A stretch of DNA of 13,720 nucleotides, taken from Proteobacteria bacterium UBA1278 (lineage in GTDB: Bacteria; Pseudomonadota; Gammaproteobacteria; Comchoanobacterales; Comchoanobacteraceae). The stretch lies in contig DBUY01000059.1 in the NCBI GenBank assembly GCA_002308435.1, positions 1-13,720 of the forward strand, given 5' to 3'. The position numbers were made by a program, and so were the translations under genes. Shown here piece by piece: positions 7,897-13,720 of the stretch (its first letter is position 1; each line of letters opens with the position of its first letter). The notes beneath the pieces are model-generated. The model saw only the letters and a list, made by a program, of their open reading frames with translations, made no database searches and was not told the DNA's origin.

Positions 7897-8529
7897 TTAT
7901 TTCGGGTTTTTTGCAACGATGACTCGCGCGGCACGCAGTAAGCGATCTTTAATCCTGTACCCTTTTTGTACAACCTGTATAACATGATTATCAGCAACCG
8001 TTTCGCTGGGCTGCATGGCCATAGCTTCGTGAAAATGGTGATCGTAGTTTTCACCCGTTGGATCAATTGTTTCAATGTGGTGTTTTTGAAATGCTTTTTG
8101 AAGCATCTCGGTGATGAGTTGGATGCCTTCTTTCTGTTTGCCATCGAGGCTTTGCTCAGCTTGATCAAGTGCGTCAACGATGTCTAAAATATCCTTGGCA
8201 AAGTACTGGTGTGCATATGCTTTGGTAGTCGCTGCTTCACGACTGTAGCGTTCTTGAATATTTTTGATATCAGCTAGATTTCGGATTTTACTGTCTTGAA
8301 GTTCTTTTTGTTGGTCAGCGATTTTTTGTTCTAAATCGACGATGGTTTGTTGTAATTGTTGTTCAACGTTATTAATTTGTTCGGTCGCTTTGCTTTTGCT
8401 CTCGGTCTGCTGATTCGGTTCGAGTGCTTCAGCGCTCACGCTTGATTGATTTATATCGTGCTGAGTCTGTTTTTTTTGTTGATCTTCAGTCATGGTTTGA
8501 TAAGTTGTTGGTGCTTTCTTGTCGGTCAT
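7897..8529 (-). CDS. grpE: nucleotide exchange factor GrpE
   Basis: GrpE releases ADP from DnaK and so resets the chaperone cycle. The 210-residue product has a charged, glutamine-rich and probably disordered start (about 1-50), a long helix likely to form the dimeric coiled coil (about 50-110), and the family signature near the C-terminus: 'DHHFHEAMAM', then 'VVQKGYRIKDRLLRAARVIVAK'. The frame continues upstream to 8610, but the ATG at 8529 is chosen because AGGAG (8539-8543) lies 9 bases before it and the upstream 27 codons do not look like GrpE. It is first in the grpE-dnaK-dnaJ cluster. No convincing sigma-32 promoter is seen before it; only a possible sigma-70 -10 box. Confidence 0.95.
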   Translation of the reverse strand: MTDKKAPTTYQTMTEDQQKKQTQHDINQSSVSAEALEPNQQTESKSKATEQINNVEQQLQQTIVDLEQKIADQQKELQDSKIRNLADIKNIQERYSREAATTKAYAHQYFAKDILDIVDALDQAEQSLDGKQKEGIQLITEMLQKAFQKHHIETIDPTGENYDHHFHEAMAMQPSETVADNHVIQVVQKGYRIKDRLLRAARVIVAKNPK

Positions 8530-8538
8530 CTGTTGGGG

Positions 8539-8543
8539 CTCCT
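8539..8543 (-). promoter_or_regulatory. ribosome binding site that sets the grpE start
   Basis: AGGAG on the minus strand, 9 bases before the ATG at 8529. No comparable site precedes the upstream in-frame ATG at 8610 or the downstream ATG at 8493, so it favours the 210-residue form. Confidence 0.75.
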
Positions 8544-8580
8544 GGTTCGACGCAGTTGCGTGCAAGCATTTAGTGACCGC

Positions 8581-8586
8581 ATTGTA
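8581..8586 (-). promoter_or_regulatory. possible -10 box of a grpE promoter
   Basis: TACAAT on the minus strand (5 of 6 to TATAAT), about 50 bases before the grpE ATG. The sequence 17 bases upstream does not resemble a good -35 box, so this is a weak call. Confidence 0.3.
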
Positions 8587-8698
8587 TCGAATATTTCTCA
8601 ATAAATCCACACTATATTGGTGAGATTGCAGGTTTACGCTGTTGATAAGCGTGTTTCTTGGGTCTGCGGTTTACTGAGGGGTTTTTACCTCAATGAGT

Positions 8699-8727
8699 TT
8701 GCAATGTGTTGAGTTGACGTGTATTTT
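8699..8727 (+). promoter_or_regulatory. possible sigma-70 promoter of the DsbB-hydrolase gene
   Basis: TTGCAA (8699-8704), a 17-base spacer and TATTTT (8722-8727) lie about 30 bases before the ATG at 8757. Each box matches the consensus at 4 of 6 positions. A short TGAGG/CCTCA stem-loop lies just upstream, around 8675-8692. Confidence 0.33.
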
Positions 8728-8756
8728 AATGACCATCAAACCTCAAAAATTGCTCA

Positions 8757-10256
8757 ATGACCCATCAACGACAAAACTCAGTGGCGCAGACTTCTGCATA
8801 CTGCTTGACGGTCGAGGGGCTTATCCAGCTATTTTTTCTAGCGTTTGGCTTGGGCTTTCTTTTTATTGTTGCTTTCAGTTTTCTACTCGACTATTGGTTT
8901 GCTTATCCAATGTGCGAGATTTGTTTACTGCAGCGGTTTATCATGTCTCTGGTTGTTATTAGCTCTTTGATTGGTGGGCTTGCCTCGTTGTACTCCATGC
9001 GTATTGCTATTCTTTTCATGGTGGTGATTGGTTTTTTAGTGGGGCTTGGTCTGGCATTCTCAGTAGCCCATTTACACATGATGCAGCAGGTGCTTCCAGG
9101 TGATGTGAATGCTTGTCAAATTGTCTCTGAAATGACATTTATGCCTGACTTTTGGGCTGACTTTTTTCATTCTCGATATGCATTTGTGCCGTGTGACCAG
9201 GTTAAGAGTGGCTTTCTTGGATTGAGCTTTCCATTTTGGTCGTTGATGATTTATGGTTCATCAGCGGTGGTATTTTCGGTGGTGGTCTACTTGGCTGCCT
9301 CCCATTTTGGTAGTCGATCTATTGTACTACGCATACGCCAGGCGCGTTGGTATGCTTGGTTTAGATTCCTGTTTGGGTTTCTATTGGTCATTCTGTTCTG
9401 TGTCTGGATTTCAACGAGTATTTATGTGATTGTTAACCAGCGCAAGATTCTCTATCGGCCTGAGCGTTACACGCAAGCGCATTTGGCGTTGTTGGAGCAA
9501 GTTCAGCAACTCGATTACACCTTGGAGGTCGGTGACCAGCATGCTTACGAATACCCGTCTACGCTTTTTCGTGACCGTCCGCAGCGGGTGCAAAATGAGA
9601 CAGATGTTCGTAATCTGTGGATTATTATGTCTGGTCGTGATGCGATGGCGTTGGATGGGTTTGTTGGGCACGCGGGCTGGCGTGACTTTCTGCAGACTGT
9701 GGCCCATGATGCCTCGGTATTGTTAGTTGATTATCCCGGATTTGGTGCCAACGATGGATCGCCGACAGAGCGCTTGAATCGTGATTCTGTGATCTCAGCA
9801 TATCGCTCATGGCGCCAACGACACGGTCTATCTGCTGAAACGCCTTGTCGGGTGTTTTTGTTAGCCCACTCAATGGGGACTGGTGTGGCAGTTGATGTTG
9901 CTCGGTCGTTGCCCGACATCAGTGGTGTCGTTTTATTGAGTCCATTCGCATCGGTGCATCAGATGACCATGACTGTTTTGGGGCGATGGATGGCGTGGAC
10001 AATATGGCCATTTTTGTGGGATCGCTACCCAACTGCAGAGCGTTTGTCAGAGTTTCATCAACGGTTGCCAAATGTGCCACTGGCTATATTTCACGGTGAC
10101 CAGGATATCGTGATCCCAGTAGAGCATAGTCAAGAAATGGTGAGTCAGAATCAGTGGATAGACTACTATCAACGCGTAGGAGCAGGGCATAACAAAGATG
10201 ACTTTGTGGATGATGAATTATTGGGTGTCATGCAGCGAATGATGCAAGATGGCTGA
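8757..10256 (+). CDS. DsbB-like disulfide oxidoreductase fused to an alpha/beta hydrolase
   Basis: One 499-residue reading frame holds two complete proteins. Residues 20-185 are DsbB-like, the membrane enzyme that reoxidises DsbA using quinone: four hydrophobic segments, a CEIC pair (C53, C56), a second loop pair C120 and C146 with the same 26-residue spacing as E. coli DsbB C104/C130, and the hallmark 'FLGLSFPFW' after C146. A basic stretch (186-203) leads to a fifth hydrophobic segment (about 203-227), then 'RKILYRPERY', typical of the start of BEM46/YfhR-type serine hydrolases. The hydrolase has S372 in 'AHSMG' (Ala replaces the usual first Gly), D450 in 'HGDQD' and H478 in 'GAGH', a full triad. 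DsbB topology plus one more crossing would put the hydrolase in the periplasm, on the same side as the redox cysteines. The start has no clear Shine-Dalgarno sequence, but a stop lies 9 codons upstream and there is no other start. No dsbA is adjacent. The hydrolase substrate is unknown. Confidence 0.9.
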   Translation: MTHQRQNSVAQTSAYCLTVEGLIQLFFLAFGLGFLFIVAFSFLLDYWFAYPMCEICLLQRFIMSLVVISSLIGGLASLYSMRIAILFMVVIGFLVGLGLAFSVAHLHMMQQVLPGDVNACQIVSEMTFMPDFWADFFHSRYAFVPCDQVKSGFLGLSFPFWSLMIYGSSAVVFSVVVYLAASHFGSRSIVLRIRQARWYAWFRFLFGFLLVILFCVWISTSIYVIVNQRKILYRPERYTQAHLALLEQVQQLDYTLEVGDQHAYEYPSTLFRDRPQRVQNETDVRNLWIIMSGRDAMALDGFVGHAGWRDFLQTVAHDASVLLVDYPGFGANDGSPTERLNRDSVISAYRSWRQRHGLSAETPCRVFLLAHSMGTGVAVDVARSLPDISGVVLLSPFASVHQMTMTVLGRWMAWTIWPFLWDRYPTAERLSEFHQRLPNVPLAIFHGDQDIVIPVEHSQEMVSQNQWIDYYQRVGAGHNKDDFVDDELLGVMQRMMQDG

Positions 10257-10300
10257 CTTTGCCTGTGTTCGCTATGTTGCGCATTATTATTGCATTTGGC

Positions 10301-12475
10301 TTAACTGGCTGACTCCAGCTTAGCGTAGTCGGTTAGTAGCCATTTGCAACCATGCTCAGCGAAGTTTACTTGAATCCGACCTGTGCTGCCGCTGCCTTCA
10401 GCATTCATGACAACGCCATAGCCAAATTTTGCGTGTTTTACGTGGCTGCCCAAGCGCCAGGTTGATGTTGATTCTGGATTGCTATTTTCTTGTGCAAGGC
10501 GAATATTTTGTACGGTTTGTTGCCCAAAATTACTGTTGATGCGGTCGCAATTTTCGATGGGTATTTCTGTCAAAAAGCGTGATGGACGTTGATAGCTTTC
10601 TTGGTTGTACATACGGCGATATTCAGCATGCGTAATGTGTAGCTTATTTCTTGCGCGGGTTAGGCCGACGTAACATAGTCGTCGTTCCTCTTCGAGCTCA
10701 CGCTCGTCAGTGAGCGAGAGTTTGTGCGGGAATAAGCCTTCTTCCATTCCGGTTAAAAACACGGTGTGAAATTCAAGCCCTTTTGCGCTGTGTAAGGTCA
10801 TGAGTTGCACGCTGTCTTGCTCTTCTTTGTCTTCGCGGTGTGTATCCAGGGTTGTGTCGCTAATAAATTGTGCGATGGTCATCGCGGTATTCAATTCACT
10901 GTGGCTTTGCTCATATTGGCTAATGGCATTGATGAGTTCTTGCATATTTTCGAGCTTTGTTTTCGCATTCTCGGGGTGTTGCTTCTCTTGTAATTGTATG
11001 AGGCCAGTGGTCTGCATGCAGTGCTCTGCTAATTCACTAGCGCTGAGCTGTTGGCTCTTTTCAGCAAGTGCGTTGATTAGGTCTGCGAAGGCGGTCAGCG
11101 CTTTGGTTGTTCTTGGTGGAATTCGTTGTGGATATTGTCCACTCATTGCGATTGCTTGCCAGAGTGAAACGCCGTGTTCAGCTGCAAGTTGTCTGAGCTT
11201 TTCGATACTGGTTTGCCCAATTGAGCGCGCTGGGACGTTGACAATGCGCTCAAAGGCTTGGTCGTCATGTGGGTTCACAATCAGCCTTAAATAAGCGAGG
11301 CTGTCCTTGATCTCGGCGCGTTCAAAGAATCGAAGTCCACCATAAATTCGATAATTGATGCCTGCACGTGTCAGATGTTCTTCTAGAACTCGGGACTGTG
11401 CATTAGATCGGTATAAAATGGCATGATCTTGATATTGAGCGCCGTGACGTTGGTTGCTGATGATGTGGTCAATGCAGTAGCGTGCTTCTTCTTGTTCGTT
11501 GAGGCCATTAAAAATAGTGATTCTTTCTCCCGCTTCAGCTTTAGTCCATAGTGTTTTGCCGAGACGATTGCTGTTGTTGGCGATCACCGTATTTGCCGCA
11601 GCGAGGATATGGCCCGTAGAGCGATAATTTTGTTCAAGTCTTATTGTGGTTACCTCTGGGAAATCTTTTGCAAATGAAAGAATGTGGTCAACACGTGCCC
11701 CGCGCCAGCTGTAAATCGATTGATCATCATCGCCGACGACGCTGATAAAGTTGCTTTGGCCTGCGATGCACTTGATGAGTTGATACTGCAATTGGTTGGT
11801 GTCTTGAAACTCGTCAATGAGAATGTATTGAAATTGGTTTTGAAATTGGGCGGCAACACTGGGATTATGCGTCATGGTTTCGACAACTTTTAGAATCAGC
11901 TCGTTGAAATCGACTAAATCTGATTGCTGACAGTAGGTTTCATAGCGTTGATAGATTTCGCAAAGCTGGTTTTGATGGGCAAAATCTTCTGCAGAACAGT
12001 GTTGCGCTCGTCTGCCGTGCTCTTTTTGTTGGTTGATTGCGTACTGGACTTTCTTGGGTGGAAAGACTTTGTCGTCTATCTGTGCAGTTTGCATGATTTT
12101 CTTGATAATGCGTAGCTGGTCTTCCTGATCGATGATCTGAAAGTGCTGGCTGATTTTAAAATCATAATGATATTGTCGCAGCAGGCGGTGGCAAATGCTG
12201 TGGAATGTGCCAATCCATGCCGATTGAATCGGTGTGTCGAGTGCAGACTGGATGCGTTGTTTTATGGTATTAGCCGCTTTATTGGTGAATGTGACTGCGA
12301 GGATTCTCGAGAATGGGGTGTTGAACGCGCTGTGCAGCCAGGCAATACGACAAACCAGAGCAAGTGTTTTTCCACTACCTGCCCCAGCAATGATCAATTG
12401 ATGCCCTGGGTCAGCGGTTGTTGCTTTGTATTGTGCTTCGTTTAGATTTTCAATGAGTTGATTAACTTTTTGCAT
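10301..12475 (-). CDS. uvrD: DNA helicase II UvrD
   Basis: UvrD unwinds DNA 3' to 5' in nucleotide-excision and mismatch repair. The 724-residue protein has the superfamily 1A helicase motifs in order: Walker A 'GAGSGKT' (31-37), 'VTFTNKAA', 'GTFHS', Walker B 'DEFQDTNQ' (221-228), 'GDDDQSIYSWRGA', 'QNYRS', 'MTLHSAKGLEF' and 'LTRAR'. The C-terminus, 'HVKHAKFGYGVV' to 'YAKLES', matches the Tudor-like RNA-polymerase-binding tail of UvrD rather than Rep, and length fits E. coli UvrD (720). The ATG at 12475 is the only start after an in-frame stop; its ribosome binding site is weak. It converges on the DsbB-hydrolase gene (44-base gap, no clear terminator) and diverges from ftsQ. No good LexA box (CTGT-N8-ACAG) is seen at its promoter. 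Confidence 0.95.
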   Translation of the reverse strand: MQKVNQLIENLNEAQYKATTADPGHQLIIAGAGSGKTLALVCRIAWLHSAFNTPFSRILAVTFTNKAANTIKQRIQSALDTPIQSAWIGTFHSICHRLLRQYHYDFKISQHFQIIDQEDQLRIIKKIMQTAQIDDKVFPPKKVQYAINQQKEHGRRAQHCSAEDFAHQNQLCEIYQRYETYCQQSDLVDFNELILKVVETMTHNPSVAAQFQNQFQYILIDEFQDTNQLQYQLIKCIAGQSNFISVVGDDDQSIYSWRGARVDHILSFAKDFPEVTTIRLEQNYRSTGHILAAANTVIANNSNRLGKTLWTKAEAGERITIFNGLNEQEEARYCIDHIISNQRHGAQYQDHAILYRSNAQSRVLEEHLTRAGINYRIYGGLRFFERAEIKDSLAYLRLIVNPHDDQAFERIVNVPARSIGQTSIEKLRQLAAEHGVSLWQAIAMSGQYPQRIPPRTTKALTAFADLINALAEKSQQLSASELAEHCMQTTGLIQLQEKQHPENAKTKLENMQELINAISQYEQSHSELNTAMTIAQFISDTTLDTHREDKEEQDSVQLMTLHSAKGLEFHTVFLTGMEEGLFPHKLSLTDERELEEERRLCYVGLTRARNKLHITHAEYRRMYNQESYQRPSRFLTEIPIENCDRINSNFGQQTVQNIRLAQENSNPESTSTWRLGSHVKHAKFGYGVVMNAEGSGSTGRIQVNFAEHGCKWLLTDYAKLESAS

Positions 12476-12501
12476 GCACTGTTCATACTTTCACCTGTGT
12501 T

Positions 12502-12510
12502 ATTATACCA
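12502..12510 (-). promoter_or_regulatory. extended -10 promoter of uvrD
   Basis: On the minus strand TGGTATAAT is an exact extended -10 element (TGn plus TATAAT). There is no strong -35 box at the usual distance, which extended -10 promoters can do without. Transcription would start about 20 bases before the uvrD ATG. Confidence 0.62.
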
Positions 12511-12597
12511 CAAATTTACCGTAAGTCCTAGCATCAGTCGCCTTGGTTAGACTGTTCGAGGTTGGTCTATCTGGTCTGTTGAGCGGTGATTTTCTGT

Positions 12598-12620
12598 CTG
12601 TAAATCGCTCTGATTTACAG
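12598..12620. repeat. perfect 9-bp inverted repeat, candidate operator
   Basis: CTGTAAATC (12598-12606) and GATTTACAG (12612-12620) are perfect inverted copies separated by 5 bases. No T-run follows on either strand, so a terminator is unlikely. It lies in the uvrD/ftsQ divergent gap and its right arm overlaps the proposed ftsQ -35 box. The ends CTGT and ACAG look like LexA half-sites, but they are 15 bases apart instead of 8, so LexA is not favoured. Confidence 0.6.
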
Positions 12621-12643
12621 CATTCTACCCTGTATGCTACACT
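12614..12643 (+). promoter_or_regulatory. possible sigma-70 promoter of ftsQ
   Basis: TTTACA (12614-12619, 5 of 6 to consensus), an 18-base spacer and TACACT (12638-12643, 4 of 6). Transcription would start about 60 bases before the ftsQ ATG. The -35 box lies inside the right arm of the inverted repeat. Confidence 0.45.
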
Positions 12644-12698
12644 ATTCAGCGTCGTTTGCGTCAACTTATTGGCCTGTTGCTGTGGCGACTGATTTAAC

Positions 12699-12703
12699 GG
12701 GAG
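12699..12703 (+). promoter_or_regulatory. ribosome binding site that sets the ftsQ start
   Basis: GGGAG is 7 bases before the ATG at 12711 but only 1 base before the in-frame ATG at 12705, so the second ATG is the better start. Confidence 0.65.
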
Positions 12704-12710
12704 AATGTAT

Positions 12711-13391
12711 ATGTCGATGCGCGCTGTGCGCCATCTTGGATTTGTTGGCTTGGCCATGGCTGTTTATTGGCTGGCAGGGTTGTGGTTGCCATTTGCGTCG
12801 ATCTACTTACATGGTGATGGCGAACAGGCCGCGCAAACGAGTCTCAAGCACCAAATGGAGACATGGCCACGTCTTCATTTTTTGACTCGAACCGATCGTA
12901 TCGCAGTGGCTCTGCAGAAAAACCCCTGGGTTGACCGGGTTTCGGTATACAAATCATTCGATGGAAGTTTGCGTGTGCGTTTAAATTACAAGCGTCCAAT
13001 TATGCGTGCGATAACAGGTCGTTATTTGATCGATAGTCGGGGGCATTCACTGGCCACCCATGTATCCGATGACTTGCTGCGGCTGCCGGTGTTCAGCGGT
13101 GAGCCCAGTGTGCTGCGTCAGGCACATCGACTGTGGGTGCAACTGGGTATCTGGCAATCGCGGCTCTTGGTGATATCGCATGATGGGTTCTCAGGTTGGG
13201 AGCTTCTATTTGACAATAAGGTAACCGTCCGATTGGGGACTAAAAAATTATCTGAGCGTTTATTGTTATTTTTAAAAGTTGCTGACCACTGGTCTTTAGA
13301 CCGTGCAGTGGAGGAGCAGGTGTTTGATATGCGATATAATAATTCGTTCACTCATAAGAAGCTGTCTGATAAGCAAGCACTGTCTGACTAA
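12711..13391 (+). CDS. ftsQ: cell division protein FtsQ
   Basis: FtsQ is a bitopic inner-membrane protein of the divisome that links early proteins to FtsB and FtsL. The 226-residue product has a short cytoplasmic start, one membrane segment (about 8-30) and a periplasmic POTRA domain (about 31-95) ending 'NPWVDRVSVYKSFDGSLRVRL', which matches the family's 'PWV..a.V....P..l.v' pattern. The beta domain shows 'YLIDSRGHSL', 'LPVFSGEP', 'GWELLFDNKVTVRLG' and the late 'FDMRYNNSF', equivalent to the usual D-x-RY-x-NG. It is shorter than E. coli FtsQ (276). It is divergent from uvrD, not preceded by a ddl or mur gene, and followed by a small unknown ORF, so its position differs from the common ddlB-ftsQ-ftsA order. 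FtsQ evolves fast; the call rests on several motifs in the right order. Confidence 0.85.
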   Translation: MSMRAVRHLGFVGLAMAVYWLAGLWLPFASIYLHGDGEQAAQTSLKHQMETWPRLHFLTRTDRIAVALQKNPWVDRVSVYKSFDGSLRVRLNYKRPIMRAITGRYLIDSRGHSLATHVSDDLLRLPVFSGEPSVLRQAHRLWVQLGIWQSRLLVISHDGFSGWELLFDNKVTVRLGTKKLSERLLLFLKVADHWSLDRAVEEQVFDMRYNNSFTHKKLSDKQALSD

Positions 13392-13474
13392 TATGCTGAC
13401 AATTAATATGGTGCTAAGAAATACATGCTGAAGATTATGTCATAGTGACCCTATAACTCACAGGGGATTATACC

Positions 13475-13720
13475 ATGACAAGACAAACCTTCATTTACAA
13501 AACACCCGAGCAACCAGTACGTGCAAGTGCGCTACCAGCTGTTGTTCGTGAGCAAACCGCCCGCAATGTCGACTTGGCAGGGTTTGATCCGGTAATTGGA
13601 TTAGCGCAACATTTTGATGACACCAATTCAGTTGGCACACCACGCCAGTCTTCACCTCAAGCCTCGGCGAGCCCCGAGAGTGTCTCTAAGAGTGATTCGG
13701 GTATGTATTTTGCTTCATAG
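13475..13720 (+). CDS. hypothetical 81-residue protein, Ser/Pro-rich C-terminal half
   Basis: I do not recognise this protein. It is a complete ORF with a good ribosome binding site (AGGGG at 13462-13466, 8 bases before the ATG), and its stop codon is the last three bases of the window. It has no membrane segment, signal peptide or cysteine. Residues 1-50 are of mixed composition; residues about 52-75 are rich in Ser, Pro and Gln and probably disordered. It starts 83 bases after ftsQ on the same strand, with no clear terminator or promoter between, so read-through from ftsQ is possible. Given the small size, chance coding cannot be excluded, but the ribosome binding site favours a real gene. 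Confidence 0.6.
   Translation: MTRQTFIYKTPEQPVRASALPAVVREQTARNVDLAGFDPVIGLAQHFDDTNSVGTPRQSSPQASASPESVSKSDSGMYFAS

Noticed and set aside
8530..8570. Sigma-32 promoter before grpE (CTTGCA with CCCC)
   Set aside because: The spacing is about 21 bases and the CCCC overlaps the grpE ribosome binding region, so it does not fit the consensus.
10800..11294. 164-codon plus-strand ORF, cysteine- and serine-rich
   Set aside because: Antisense shadow of uvrD with no ribosome binding site or recognisable domain.
12496..12513. LexA box at the uvrD promoter (CTGT followed by ACCA)
   Set aside because: The second half-site matches ACAG poorly, so SOS control cannot be claimed from the sequence.
13402..13430. 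Promoter for the 81-residue ORF starting from CTGACA
   Set aside because: The -35-like hexamer is good but no acceptable -10 box lies 16-18 bases downstream.

Overview
The window looks like chromosomal DNA of a gammaproteobacterium with moderate-to-low GC. This rests on three things. The order is grpE-dnaK-dnaJ, with a textbook sigma-32 heat-shock promoter and no visible CIRCE/HrcA site. UvrD carries the C-terminal extension found in the proteobacterial enzyme. FtsQ and a DsbB domain are also present. I cannot assign a genus. There are no phage genes, insertion sequences, CRISPR arrays or RNA genes that I can recognise.

Layout. Bases 1-453 (+) hold the C-terminal part of a DUF2147 protein whose start lies outside the window. 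It is followed by a likely terminator. Bases 548-2352 (-) hold a HAD-family phosphatase and then an ABC-exporter membrane domain that stops exactly where its ATPase domain should begin. Bases 2528-4618 (+) encode a two-domain beta-oxidation enzyme (enoyl-CoA hydratase plus 3-hydroxyacyl-CoA dehydrogenase). Bases 4664-8529 (-) are the chaperone cluster, transcribed grpE, dnaK, dnaJ, with a heat-shock promoter inside the cluster just before dnaK. Bases 8757-10256 (+) encode an unusual single polypeptide: a complete DsbB-like disulfide oxidoreductase joined to a complete alpha/beta hydrolase. Bases 10301-12475 (-) are uvrD. Diverging from it at 12711-13391 (+) is ftsQ, followed by an unrecognised 81-residue ORF ending at the last base.

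How the genes work together. DnaK, DnaJ and GrpE form one refolding machine. The other genes are mostly independent housekeeping functions: DNA repair, fatty-acid breakdown, division and envelope oxidation. The HAD phosphatase and the ABC remnant are the only other likely co-transcribed pair.

Most notable points: the DsbB-hydrolase fusion; a perfect 9-bp inverted repeat in the uvrD/ftsQ divergent region that overlaps the likely ftsQ -35 box; the ABC protein without an ATPase domain; and ftsQ followed by a small orphan instead of directly by ftsA. All intergenic gaps are under 300 bases; the largest are 8530-8756 and 12476-12710, each holding divergent promoters.
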